Shown here: positions 38,339 to 47,020 of the stretch, piece by piece
How positions within the stretch are numbered: the stretch's first letter is position 1
How the letters are laid out: each line of letters opens with the position of its first letter
NCBI GenBank assembly: GCA_945890495.1
Contig: CAMDCO010000002.1
Coordinates: 1 to 64,000, forward strand
Source: Bordetella parapertussis
GTDB lineage: Bacteria > Pseudomonadota > Gammaproteobacteria > Burkholderiales > Thiobacillaceae
Reading direction: 5' to 3'
DNA: 64,000 nucleotides
Made by a program: the position numbers and the translations under genes
The notes under the pieces: model-generated
Database searches by the model: none
What the model was told of the DNA's origin: nothing
Seen by the model: only the letters and a program-made list of their open reading frames with translations

Positions 38339-38716
38339 TCACCCGCGTAAAAACCGCGCGCTCCAGACGCCCAACGCGGTCATGGTCAGCGAGCCAAACA
38401 GGTGCAGGCCCGCCGTCAGCATGGCCCAGCCGATCTGTCCGCGCGCCAGTTGGGTAAAGACTTCGGCCGAGAAGGTCGAAAAGGTCGTCAATCCCCCCAG
38501 AAAACCGGTCACTAAAAACAAACGCCATTCCGGTGACAGATCCGGGTTGTTCAGGAAGAAGGCCAGGGCAAGACCCACGAGATAACCGCCGAGGAGATTG
38601 GCTGCCAAGGTGCCATAGGGCAGGACCGGAAAGACCGGATTGAGCCAGAGACTCAAACCCCAACGGAGCCAGGCCCCTAAGGCCGCACCAATGCCAACCG
38701 CAATAAAACCACCCAT
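38339..38716 (-). CDS. crcB: Fluoride channel CrcB/Fluc
   Basis: A 125-residue four-helix protein of the CrcB/Fluc family: GIGAALGAWLRWGLSLW at the start, then LPYGTLAANLLGGYLVGLAL (the asparagine that lines the pore) and FLVTGFLGGLTTFSTFSAE (the conserved TTFSTF). It exports fluoride as a dual-topology dimer. MGGFIAVG at 38716 is the start. No fluoride riboswitch is evident in the leader. Confidence 0.93.
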   Translation of the reverse strand: MGGFIAVGIGAALGAWLRWGLSLWLNPVFPVLPYGTLAANLLGGYLVGLALAFFLNNPDLSPEWRLFLVTGFLGGLTTFSTFSAEVFTQLARGQIGWAMLTAGLHLFGSLTMTALGVWSARFLRG

Positions 38717-38840
38717 CGCCGCCCTTCTTCCAAGATTGAGGCCACAGGATAGTGAGGCCACTGGGCAATTGCAAGGCTCGCCGTCAGGGTGGGCGGGTGA
38801 GACCCGTAGCGCCCGTAGCGGCTATAGAGAAAGGGGCTCT

Positions 38841-39102
38841 TGGTGATTGGTAGTGGAACTGGCCACATTACACCTTTTGGCAACCACGACGGCCATGGCC
38901 CATGTAGGGGCAGGCCCCCGTGCCTGCCCTAACGGTACATGGGCAACCACAGGGGGTTGCCCCTACGAAAATCAGGCAAGCACAGGGGGGGGTGCCCCTA
39001 CGAAAATTAGGCAAGCACAGGGTTATCCCCCTCTCCTCCGCAATTCCTCCTCGCGGGTCCGTACGATGAATTGCACTACTCACTCGATTTCATATAGAGC
39101 CG
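38841..39102. repeat. Dispersed palindromic repeat, copy 2
   Basis: 262 bp nearly identical to 2951-3179, in the same orientation. It has an extra ~33-bp copy of the gtgcccctacgaaaattaggcaagcaca arm. The two copies lie on either side of the prophage but outside it, with host genes between them and the att sites, so they are not phage ends. No gene is seen in 38717-39259. Confidence 0.75.
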
Positions 39103-39132
39103 AGAAAGGGCTGCATCTGTGCAGCCCTTCTC
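39102..39132. terminator. Hairpin at the end of the nap operon
   Basis: AAGGGCTGCA (39106-39115) pairs with TGCAGCCCTT (39120-39129) around a 4-nt loop, with CTC/GAG flanks. There is no long T-run on the minus strand. It lies about 130 bp after the napB stop, and may end the nap transcript or protect its 3-prime end. Confidence 0.45.
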
Positions 39133-39259
39133 ATTCCCAGCGATACGGCATCGCCGCATCGCCAATCGTTCAAACAAGAAGAACCGATCGGGCAACACCA
39201 CCCGACCAGCCCCCGTTCAAACCGACCCGTTCCGTTGAGTGGGTCTTAGTAGCGGGCTC

Positions 39260-39748
39260 TTAGTTCAGTTTATCCGGACTAAAGACGCTCTCGACCAGGA
39301 GGGCCGCATCTGACTGCGGACGGTGACACTGAATGCAATTCCAGCGCCCCATGTAGAGGTCATTGGTCTTGCCGACATAGTGGCTGCGCGGTGCCGGGGT
39401 GGCCTGGCCCTTCTCCAGCTTGGTACCGATCAGGTCGGGCGTGCTGTGACAGGCCACACACAGGTTGCTATCCCGGGTCACCGGCACAAAATCATCGATG
39501 TTGTGCGGAACCTGAGGCGGTGCGGTGTGATACGAGGTTGCCAGTAACAGATTATTCCCAGGATCCGCCTTGGAATACTGCGTCACCGGTGGCGTCGGCA
39601 CATCATAGACACTGGTCTTTTCCAGACCCAAGGTTGCATCGTTAATCGCGGCCACCTTCACAGTGGGGGCCTTGGCCGTCTGACCGCAGCCGGAAAGACC
39701 CAAAATCGCGCCAGCCAATAGTCCAGCCCATGCCATATTCTTGCTCAT
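39260..39748 (-). CDS. napB: Periplasmic nitrate reductase, diheme cytochrome c subunit NapB
   Basis: A 162-residue diheme cytochrome that passes electrons to NapA. Heme sites CVACH and CIQCH, with SHY and DLYMGRWNC typical of NapB. The N-terminus ends in a lipobox-like LSGC, so it may be lipid-anchored rather than soluble, which is less usual for NapB. The ATG at 39748 overlaps the napH stop, with AAGGAGAG upstream. Confidence 0.93.
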   Translation of the reverse strand: MSKNMAWAGLLAGAILGLSGCGQTAKAPTVKVAAINDATLGLEKTSVYDVPTPPVTQYSKADPGNNLLLATSYHTAPPQVPHNIDDFVPVTRDSNLCVACHSTPDLIGTKLEKGQATPAPRSHYVGKTNDLYMGRWNCIQCHRPQSDAALLVESVFSPDKLN

Positions 39749-40674
39749 CACACTCTCCTTTGCGTCTCACTCACGGAAACAGAACCCTGTGCCTGCGCGT
39801 TATGCGCACGGATCAGGGGCTTGAAATCAAAAACCAGACTACCTTCCGGGCATACCGGCGTGCAGCGTCCACAATTGCTGCACTCACCGGAGAACACGAA
39901 ACCTTTTTCCTCCAGAAGCTTCAGATTCAGCACCTGAGGTTCTGGACAGACCTTGGCACACTCACCACAGTGGGTGCAGTTCGTCTTGTCAAAACGGACC
40001 CTGAGCGTGGGATTGATCTTGCCAACCAGCGACCAGAAGGCCCCTAGCGGGCACAGATGACCGCACCAGCCATGCTTCAGGATGAACAGGTCGAACAGGA
40101 AGATGGCCAATACCACCGCTGCGCCAAATCCCAGCCCAAAAAGGATCTCGCGATGCATCATGCCCACCGGGCTCACCCATTCGAACGCCGCCACCCCGGT
40201 CAGAACAGACAGGATCAGGGTCAGCACCAGCACAAAATAACGCGTGTTGCGCGGCAGGATAAAGGTTGGGCGGATATCGAAACGCACCCGCAACCAGCCC
40301 GCCAGATCAGTCACCGGGTTAACCGGGCAGGCCCAAGCACAGAACACCCGCCCACCGACCAGACTATAGAAACCCAATACAATCGCTGCACCAAGGATCG
40401 CCTCGGTCTGCAGAACATGGCCGGCGAGAAAGATCTGCAGGGCCGCAAAGGGGTCGGCCATCGGGATCAGGCCAATGAACTTGGAACCCGACAGGTTGCC
40501 CGACAGGAGGGGCACATCCTTCGCCACCTCCCAGCCCCAATGTATGGTCCCAAAGAACAACAGCAGGGTGACAAACTGGCTGAGGCGGCGCAGCACAATA
40601 TAGCGCCACGACCAGAGCTTTTGACCCAGACTGCGCTGGGAGAGATCGTGCGAACTGTCGTGAGCGCTACGCAT
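39748..40674 (-). CDS. napH: Quinol dehydrogenase membrane component NapH
   Basis: A 308-residue membrane ferredoxin. Four to five helices carry the CAWACPVNPVTDLAGWLR and HGWCGHLCPLGAFW motifs of the NapH/NosR group. The C-terminal cytoplasmic part has two [4Fe-4S] sites (CTHCGECAKVCP, CSNCGRCTPVCP). With NapG it takes electrons from menaquinol or ubiquinol to NapB/NapA. A GTG at 40680 overlapping the napG stop is an alternative start. Confidence 0.93.
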   Translation of the reverse strand: MRSAHDSSHDLSQRSLGQKLWSWRYIVLRRLSQFVTLLLFFGTIHWGWEVAKDVPLLSGNLSGSKFIGLIPMADPFAALQIFLAGHVLQTEAILGAAIVLGFYSLVGGRVFCAWACPVNPVTDLAGWLRVRFDIRPTFILPRNTRYFVLVLTLILSVLTGVAAFEWVSPVGMMHREILFGLGFGAAVVLAIFLFDLFILKHGWCGHLCPLGAFWSLVGKINPTLRVRFDKTNCTHCGECAKVCPEPQVLNLKLLEEKGFVFSGECSNCGRCTPVCPEGSLVFDFKPLIRAHNAQAQGSVSVSETQRRV

Positions 40675-40676
40675 GA

Positions 40677-41456
40677 TCACAATCCACCGTCATTCAGATA
40701 ATCGGACGCACTGCCCTTGACCGGGCCAGACGGCGCGTTGGTGGGTGCGGCGATGGTCGGCGCACTCCCCGTGGCGTCAAATTCTTGGGTAATGGAATCC
40801 TCACGAGTCCAGCCCAGACGGTAATGATCGCCAATCTTGCCCTGTATCAGGGCGTGCGGCAGGATGCGGATCGCCGGCTCGGTGGTCGGACAGGCCCGCA
40901 CGCAAATACCGCAACCCGTACAGGCGTCCGAGTGCACCATAGGGATGAACATCGCGTGTTTGGAGATCTGCCGTGGGTGCGTCTCAAGGGTGATGGCCTT
41001 GCCCTTGATCGGGCACTCGCGGTGACAGATCTCGCAGCGCAAGCCCTTCCAAGACAGGCAGTTCTCGGTATCAATGACCGCCAAGCCCATGCGTGAGTCA
41101 TTGATATTTTTCAGCTTCGGCGACAAGGCCCCGGTCGGGCAGGCCTTCATGCACGGAATGGTCGGACACAAATAGCAAGGGATCTCACGCGGTTCAAAGA
41201 ACGGCATACCGATGGGCAAGTTCCCGCCCGCCGGCTCTAGCTTAAGGGTATCGAACGGACAGGCCACCACACACTGGCCGCACTTGATACAAGCGGCATT
41301 GAAATCATCATCCGGCAAGGCACCGGGAGGGCGCAACGCAAAGGGCTGCGCGCGGGCCTCCTGACGCAACAGGTAGGCCCAACCCAAGCCCCCGGTGGAG
41401 GCCAAGGTCGCTCCCTGCATCAAGCGCAACAGAAAATCGCGACGGTTAGCGGACAT
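40677..41456 (-). CDS. napG: Ferredoxin-type protein NapG
   Basis: A 259-residue periplasmic protein with four [4Fe-4S] motifs (CIKCGQCVVACP, CYLCPTIPCMKACP, CEICHRECP, CTGCGICVRACP). The N-terminus has twin arginine (ANRRDFLLRLMQGATLAST), so Tat export. It pairs with NapH. A GC-rich intercistronic region with two hairpins separates it from napA. Confidence 0.95.
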   Translation of the reverse strand: MSANRRDFLLRLMQGATLASTGGLGWAYLLRQEARAQPFALRPPGALPDDDFNAACIKCGQCVVACPFDTLKLEPAGGNLPIGMPFFEPREIPCYLCPTIPCMKACPTGALSPKLKNINDSRMGLAVIDTENCLSWKGLRCEICHRECPIKGKAITLETHPRQISKHAMFIPMVHSDACTGCGICVRACPTTEPAIRILPHALIQGKIGDHYRLGWTREDSITQEFDATGSAPTIAAPTNAPSGPVKGSASDYLNDGGL

Positions 41457-41510
41457 ACTTCATTTCCATAATCTTTGGAGCCACTTACCCGGAGACACCC
41501 TATGCCCCCG

Positions 41511-41556
41511 GGTGAGGGACCCCCTCACCACGACCTCCCCGCAGGGAGGCCGTCCA
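41511..41556 (-). repeat. REP-like hairpins in the napA-napG intergenic region
   Basis: GGTGAGGG-ACC-CCCTCACC (41511-41529) is a perfect 8-bp palindrome, followed by CCTCCC and GGGAGG flanking a short loop at about 41535-41550. In the polycistronic mRNA these would fold between napA and napG, likely protecting the napDA part from 3-prime decay. A relative lies at 52379-52425. Confidence 0.5.
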
Positions 41557-41563
41557 GCTAGAC

Positions 41564-44320
41564 TCAGGCCTTGTAGACCTTCACCGAGCACTTCTTGTAG
41601 TCGGTCTCTTTCGAGATCGGGCAGGTCGAATCCAGACAGACCTTATTGATCAGCACGGACTCGTCGAACCAAGGCACATAGACCAAGCCGCGCGGCACGC
41701 GATTGCGGCCACCGGTCTCAATCCGCACCTTGACCTTGCCGCGCCGCGACTCGACCCAGACCAGATCGTTGCGCTTCAGACCGCGCGCATCGGCATCCTT
41801 GGGATGGATCCAGCACACGGCGTTGGGCACAGCGCGGTGCAGTTCGGGCACGCGACGGGTCATCGAACCGGAGTGCCAGTGTTCCAGCACACGGCCCGTA
41901 CACAACCAGAGGTTGAAGTGGGTATCCGGCTCTTCGACAGGGGTGGCATAGGGACGGAAGTAGATTTTGGCCTTGCCGTCGAGCTTGACCTTGACGCTGC
42001 CGTCACCCGGCTTGTCAAGGTCACCCATGACCAGCGCGTTGCCATTGTTGCCGTAGAAGTCGATGCCTGAACCCTTCTTGCAGTACGGGTCATGTTCTTC
42101 GTTGAAACGCCAACCGGTCTCGACCCACTTGCCATCCTTCAACACCACCGGCCACTTCAGGCCGCGCACCGCGTCGTCGTAGTAGACATCGAACGGGGCG
42201 AGGTCGTGACCGTGACCGACGCCAAACTCGCGATACTCTTCGAACATCGCCTTCTCGACGAAGAAGCCCAGCTTCTCGGCGATATGGTTGCCATGACCCT
42301 TGGCCACGGGATCCGGCCAGGCAAACTTCTTGTGCTTCGGGGTCGCAAACAAGGCGTCGTAAAGGCTGGTCTCCGGGCCATAGCCCATCTTGGCGGCCTC
42401 ATCCAGCACGGACGGCAGCTTGCCATCCTCAAAGCCCGGGGCCTTGAGACCGGCGATCTTCTGCTCGCCCCAGCAATCCTTGATCTTGATGCGTTTGGCC
42501 ATCTCAAGCAGGATCAGCATGTCGCCCTGCGCCTCGCCGACCGGCTTGACCTGCTGCCGCCAGCACTGGGTGCGCCGTTCAGCGTTGCCGTAGAAGCCCC
42601 ACTTCTCGAAGATCATCGCCGCTGGCAGGACCAAGTCGGCCACCTTGGCGGATACGGTCGGATAACCGTCGCAACAGACAATGAAGTTGTCCATGTCGCG
42701 CGCGCCCTTGATCCAGTGGTTCAAGTTCGCGGTGTTCTGCCACGGGTTGTTGACCTGTACCATGGCCCACTTGCAGGTGCCGTCCTCCAGATCACGCATG
42801 ATCTTGACGAAATGGCTACCCATCTGCGGGTTAAGGGTCTTGGCCGGCAGGTTCCAGACCTTCTCGGAAATTGCGCGGTGTTTCGGATTCATCACCACCA
42901 TGTCAGCCGGCAGGCGATGGGAGAAGGTACCCACCTCACGCGCTGTACCGCAGGCAGAGGGTTGACCGGTCAGGGAGAAAGCGCCATTGCCCGGCATCGA
43001 TTGCTTGCCGACCAGCATGTGGTTCATGTAGCACTGCTCGTTGACCCAAGTGCCGCGCTGGTGCTGGTTGAAGCCCATGGTCCAGTAGGACACCACCTTG
43101 CGCTTCGGGTCGCAGTAGTAATCGGCGAGTTCCTTGATCTTTTTCTTGAAGGACTCGTCCGACTCGTCCGGATCGCCCTTGGCCGTTGCTACACAATAGT
43201 CGGCGTCGTACGGTTCCAGTGCCTTGGCAAAGTCCTCGAAGGAGATGGCCCAATCCTTGCCCGCCGTAGCGGCATTGGCCTGCGGCACCACATCACCCGC
43301 CTTCTTGCGCTGGCCAATGGCCTCCCACTTATCGAGGACGCGCGTCTGTTCGTTCTTGACCACTTCCATCTCCGCCGGCGAGGCGAACTTTTCGGCATTC
43401 TTCGGACGGAAGCCATAGCCAATGTCGTAGGGGCCGGTGGCGAACACGGTGTGCTTCTTGACGAAGTCCCAGTTCACCGCATCGCGCTTGATGATCTCGC
43501 GCGCGATGTAGTTCTGAAGGGCCAGATCGCCACTGGGTTTGAACACAATCTCCAGATCGGCAATGTCCGAGGACATGTTCGAATAGGTAGACAGGTTGAC
43601 CACCTTCATGTCCTTGTGGGTCAAGCGACGGTCGGTGATGCGCGACCACAGGATCGGGTGCATCTCGGCCATGTTGGCACCCCAGAGGACGGCGGTATCG
43701 GTGTGCTCGATGTCATCATAGTTACCGGCCGGCTCGTCGATGCCGAAGGTCTGCATGAAGGCGGCTACCGCCGAGGCCATACAGTGACGGGCGTTGGGGT
43801 CGATGTTGTTAGAACGGAAACCGGCCTTCCACAGCTTGGCGGCCACATAGCCCTCGGGCACGGTCCACTGACCGGAGCCGAACATACCGACACCATGCGG
43901 GCCCTTTTCCTTGTAGGCCGCGAGGAATTTTTCGACCATGACATCCATGGCGGTATCCCACGACACGGGCACGAACTTGCCCTTCTTGTCGAACTTGCCA
44001 TCGGTCATGCGCAGCAATGGGGTGGTCAGACGATCCTGACCATACATAATCTTGCCGTTGAAATAGCCCTTCACGCAGTTCAGGCCCTTGTTGACCGGCG
44101 CCTTGGGGTCACCCTTGGTGGCCACGATACGGCCATCCTTGGTCGCAATCATGATGCCGCAACCGGTACCACAGAAGCGGCAGGCCCCCTTGTCCCATTG
44201 CCAGCCCGCCTCGGACTGGGCGACAGCGGCCTCGGCCTGCTCAGACAGCGGCAAACCTACGGTCGCGGCCGCGCTGGCGGCCACACTATTCTTCAAAAAC
44301 TCACGACGGGTGATTCCCAT
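41564..44320 (-). CDS. napA: Periplasmic nitrate reductase catalytic subunit NapA
   Basis: A 918-residue molybdopterin enzyme that reduces nitrate to nitrite in the periplasm. A Tat signal ([22 protein letters not shown]) is followed by the [4Fe-4S] site [17 protein letters not shown] ... GLNCVKGYF. The molybdenum-ligating Cys is in [15 protein letters not shown]. MopB motifs ([25 protein letters not shown]) are all in place. A 749-codon frame on the opposite strand is a codon-bias shadow. Confidence 0.97.
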   Translation of the reverse strand: MGITRREFLKNSVAASAAATVGLPLSEQAEAAVAQSEAGWQWDKGACRFCGTGCGIMIATKDGRIVATKGDPKAPVNKGLNCVKGYFNGKIMYGQDRLTTPLLRMTDGKFDKKGKFVPVSWDTAMDVMVEKFLAAYKEKGPHGVGMFGSGQWTVPEGYVAAKLWKAGFRSNNIDPNARHCMASAVAAFMQTFGIDEPAGNYDDIEHTDTAVLWGANMAEMHPILWSRITDRRLTHKDMKVVNLSTYSNMSSDIADLEIVFKPSGDLALQNYIAREIIKRDAVNWDFVKKHTVFATGPYDIGYGFRPKNAEKFASPAEMEVVKNEQTRVLDKWEAIGQRKKAGDVVPQANAATAGKDWAISFEDFAKALEPYDADYCVATAKGDPDESDESFKKKIKELADYYCDPKRKVVSYWTMGFNQHQRGTWVNEQCYMNHMLVGKQSMPGNGAFSLTGQPSACGTAREVGTFSHRLPADMVVMNPKHRAISEKVWNLPAKTLNPQMGSHFVKIMRDLEDGTCKWAMVQVNNPWQNTANLNHWIKGARDMDNFIVCCDGYPTVSAKVADLVLPAAMIFEKWGFYGNAERRTQCWRQQVKPVGEAQGDMLILLEMAKRIKIKDCWGEQKIAGLKAPGFEDGKLPSVLDEAAKMGYGPETSLYDALFATPKHKKFAWPDPVAKGHGNHIAEKLGFFVEKAMFEEYREFGVGHGHDLAPFDVYYDDAVRGLKWPVVLKDGKWVETGWRFNEEHDPYCKKGSGIDFYGNNGNALVMGDLDKPGDGSVKVKLDGKAKIYFRPYATPVEEPDTHFNLWLCTGRVLEHWHSGSMTRRVPELHRAVPNAVCWIHPKDADARGLKRNDLVWVESRRGKVKVRIETGGRNRVPRGLVYVPWFDESVLINKVCLDSTCPISKETDYKKCSVKVYKA

Positions 44321-44344
44321 GGCATCTGCTCCTTTGGCTAATGA

Positions 44345-44656
44345 TCAGGCGTTGAGATAAGCCGGCACACACACAGAGGTGTCTTCGGCAAGTTCGGCGG
44401 GCATAGCGTCATACGCATGCTCGTCGTCGGCAAAATAGTGATAGACCATATCTGCCATTACGACATGGGGCATGGCCTTGATCCGCTTCACGCCTTCAAT
44501 CTCGGCGTGAATATCGGTCGCCTCCTGCACCACAATGATGCGACCCGATTCCGGGTCCGTTTGATGCACCTCAAGCCCCTCCTGGGCCGCAAGGTCAGCA
44601 ACCACCTGTGGCACCCATTCGGGTTTGGCAATGACGAGGATTCCTGACAAGTTCAT
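44345..44656 (-). CDS. napD: NapD chaperone
   Basis: A 103-residue chaperone that binds the NapA Tat signal during cofactor loading. It starts MNLSGILVIAKPEWVPQVVADLAAQEGLEVHQTDPESGRIIVVQE, the family pattern. It is the first gene of the napDAGHB operon, 24 bp before napA. No napC, napE or napF is present in the window. Confidence 0.92.
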   Translation of the reverse strand: MNLSGILVIAKPEWVPQVVADLAAQEGLEVHQTDPESGRIIVVQEATDIHAEIEGVKRIKAMPHVVMADMVYHYFADDEHAYDAMPAELAEDTSVCVPAYLNA

Positions 44657-44721
44657 ACTTTATCCTTTCTCTACAGAGTCTCTATATATCCATATCCCGT
44701 TAACAAAAACTATCTTCCAAA

Positions 44722-44735
44722 TTGACACTTGTCAA
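44722..44735 (-). promoter_or_regulatory. FNR/DNR-type box upstream of napD
   Basis: TTGACACTTGTCAA is a perfect palindrome of the FNR/DNR class (TTGAT-N4-ATCAA consensus, with C/G at the fifth positions as in NNR/DNR sites). Its centre is about 72 bp upstream of the napD ATG. An activator at -41.5 would place the transcript start near 44687, leaving a 30-nt leader. This fits anaerobic or nitric-oxide control of nap. Confidence 0.6.
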
Positions 44736-44799
44736 TGAGATTAAGCCCGTTCCACGATGGATGATGTCTCTATATTGAGATCTGTGAATCTGCAAAACA

Positions 44800-44813
44800 T
44801 TGACTAAGATCAA
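44800..44813 (-). promoter_or_regulatory. Second FNR-type box between nap and ppk
   Basis: TTGACTAAGATCAA matches the FNR consensus TTGAT-N4-ATCAA at 9 of 10 bases. It lies 65 bp further upstream of the first box with respect to nap. It could act on either divergent operon. Confidence 0.5.
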
Positions 44814-44870
44814 GCACCCGGGGGCATTAAAACACCATTCCTTGACTCAAGACAAGTTCATCCCAACATC

Positions 44871-44888
44871 CTGTCACAAATATGTCAT
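44871..44888 (+). promoter_or_regulatory. Pho box upstream of ppk1
   Basis: CTGTCACAAATATGTCAT matches the 18-bp PhoB consensus of two 7-bp direct repeats (CTGTCAT-AWAW-CTGTCAY) with two mismatches. It ends 66 bp before the ppk1 ATG. It implies phosphate-starvation control. Confidence 0.6.
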
Positions 44889-44953
44889 GGAAGCATCATC
44901 TCGCTTGGCTTAGCATAGAGGGCATCTTCTGACCAAGCCGCCTTCGGAACCTC

Positions 44954-47005
44954 ATGCCCACACAAGACCGCCTCATCAATCGTGAACTTGGCATCCTGGA
45001 ATTTAACCGCCGAGTCTTGGCGCAGGCTGAGGATCTGGCCACCCCACTTCTGGAACGGTTGCGCTTTCTCAGCATTACCTCCAGCAACATGGACGAGTTC
45101 TTCGAGGTCCGCGTCTCGGGCCTCAAGGAACAGATGGAGCTGGCCCCCAGCCAGCGTGGCCCGGATGGTCTTACCCCGCGTCAGGCCTATGCCCTGATCA
45201 CCGAAGTGGCACACCAGATCGTCGCTCGCCAATACGAGGTGCTCAACCGTGAGGTCCTTCCTGCGCTCGCCGCCGAAGGCATCCGCTTCTTCCGCCGCAC
45301 GCACTGGACAGACGAACAAGCCGAGTGGATCCGCAATTTCTTTTTTAGCGATCTCATGCCCGTCCTCACCCCTATCGGACTGGATCCCTCGCACCCCTTC
45401 CCCAATGTCCTCAACAAGAGCCTGAATTTCGCCGTTGAACTCTCCGGAAAAGATGCCTTCGGCCGCAATTCAAACCATGCGATCGTGCAGGCACCGCGCG
45501 TCTTGCCGCGCGTGATTCAGCTCCCCCCCGAGATTGCCGGCTGTGACTACGGCTTCGTGTTCCTGTCCTCCATCCTGCACGCCCATGTCGGCGAACTGTT
45601 CTCCGGCATGGAGGTCCTCGGCTGCTACCAGTTCCGCGTCACCCGCAATTCTGAATTGTTCGTGGATGACGAAGAGAACAAAAGCCTGCGCGAACAACTG
45701 GCCGGTGGACTCCCGCAGCGCCACTTTGGCAACGCCGTACGCCTGGAGGTAGCCGACAGTTGCCCGGCCGAGATGCGCAACTTCCTGCTGCGTCAATTCC
45801 ACCTGAACGAAAAAGATCTCTATCAGGTCAATGGCCCGGTCAACCTGGTGCGTTTGATGAATGTGCCGGATGTGGTTGATCGGCCGGATCTCAAGTTCCC
45901 GCCCTTCAGCGCCGCCCTCCCCGGCCAACTGCTCAAACAGCCGGATATTTTCAAGGCGGCGGCCCAAGGCGACATCCTCCTTCACCACCCCTACCAGAGC
46001 TTCCAGCCGGTCATGGATTTTCTGCGCCAAGCCTCAGTCGACAAGCAGGTCCTGGCCATCAAGCTGACCGTATACCGCACCGGCAGCGAGTCCGAATTGA
46101 TGCAACACCTGATTGCCGCCGCTCAGAACGGCAAAGAGGTCACTGCCGTGGTCGAACTGAAGGCCCGTTTTGACGAGGAGGCCAACATCAACTGGGCCGA
46201 GCGCCTGGAAAAGGCCGGCGCCCATGTCGTTTATGGCGTGGTCAGTTACAAGACCCACGCCAAACTGGCACTGGTGGTCCGCCGCGAAGACGGAAAGATC
46301 TGTCGCTACGCGCACCTCGGTACCGGCAACTATCACCCGCGCACCACCCGCCTGTACACCGACTTTGGCCTCATCACCAGCAACCCGGCGCTGTGCGAGG
46401 ATGTCAACGAGGTATTCACCCAACTGACCGGGCTGGGCCGCGCCAAGGCCCACAACCATCTCTGGCAAGCACCGTTCACCTTGCACCCGCACATCATGGC
46501 GGCCATTCATGCGGAGACTGAGCGTGCCAAAAAAGGGGAAAAGGCCGCGATCATCGCCAAGATGAATGCCCTGCTCGAACCCAAGGTAATCAATGCGCTA
46601 TACGAGGCCTCACAGGCCGGCGTACAGATCGACCTCATCGTGCGTGGCGTGTGCGCCCTGCGCCCGGGCGTGCCGGGCCTGTCCGACAACATCCGCGTGC
46701 GCTCCATCCTCGGTCGCTTTCTGGAACACCATCGGGTGTTCTATTTCCTCAATGGAGGCGCCGAGGATGTGTACCTTGCCAGCGCCGACTGGATGGATCG
46801 CAACTTCTTCCGTCGCATCGAGACCTGCTTCCCGGTGCTGGATCCCAAACTCAAACGCCGCGTCATCAATGAAAGCCTCAAGGCCTCACTGAAAGACAAT
46901 GTCAGGGTTTGGGAGATGCAACCCGACGGCAGCTACCGCCGTCGCGCCCGCCGTGGCAAGCTGTTCGAGGCCCAGACCTTCCTGCTACAGGCCCTGTCGA
47001 ACTAA
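44954..47005 (+). CDS. ppk1: Polyphosphate kinase 1
   Basis: A 683-residue PPK1, which makes polyphosphate reversibly from ATP. The N-terminal domain starts LINRELGILEFNRRVLAQAED. The catalytic part includes FFRRTHWTDEQAEWIRNFFFSDLMPVLTPIGLDPSHPFP, the phosphorylated-His region (VSYKTHAKLALVVRRE, His in KTHAKL) and RYAHLGTGNYHPRTTRLYTDFGL. Length is normal for the family. It is convergent with ppx, 15 bp apart, and divergent from nap. Confidence 0.95.
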   Translation: MPTQDRLINRELGILEFNRRVLAQAEDLATPLLERLRFLSITSSNMDEFFEVRVSGLKEQMELAPSQRGPDGLTPRQAYALITEVAHQIVARQYEVLNREVLPALAAEGIRFFRRTHWTDEQAEWIRNFFFSDLMPVLTPIGLDPSHPFPNVLNKSLNFAVELSGKDAFGRNSNHAIVQAPRVLPRVIQLPPEIAGCDYGFVFLSSILHAHVGELFSGMEVLGCYQFRVTRNSELFVDDEENKSLREQLAGGLPQRHFGNAVRLEVADSCPAEMRNFLLRQFHLNEKDLYQVNGPVNLVRLMNVPDVVDRPDLKFPPFSAALPGQLLKQPDIFKAAAQGDILLHHPYQSFQPVMDFLRQASVDKQVLAIKLTVYRTGSESELMQHLIAAAQNGKEVTAVVELKARFDEEANINWAERLEKAGAHVVYGVVSYKTHAKLALVVRREDGKICRYAHLGTGNYHPRTTRLYTDFGLITSNPALCEDVNEVFTQLTGLGRAKAHNHLWQAPFTLHPHIMAAIHAETERAKKGEKAAIIAKMNALLEPKVINALYEASQAGVQIDLIVRGVCALRPGVPGLSDNIRVRSILGRFLEHHRVFYFLNGGAEDVYLASADWMDRNFFRRIETCFPVLDPKLKRRVINESLKASLKDNVRVWEMQPDGSYRRRARRGKLFEAQTFLLQALSN

Positions 47006-47020
47006 GCCGTCTTGCCCTGT

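Noticed and set aside
38717-38840. Fluoride riboswitch in the crcB leader
   Set aside because: I looked for the GGNGAUGG...pseudoknot pattern on the minus strand and did not find it.
42092-44341. A 749-codon open frame opposite napA
   Set aside because: It mirrors the GC-rich codon use of napA, has no ribosome site or recognisable domain, and napA itself is unmistakable.
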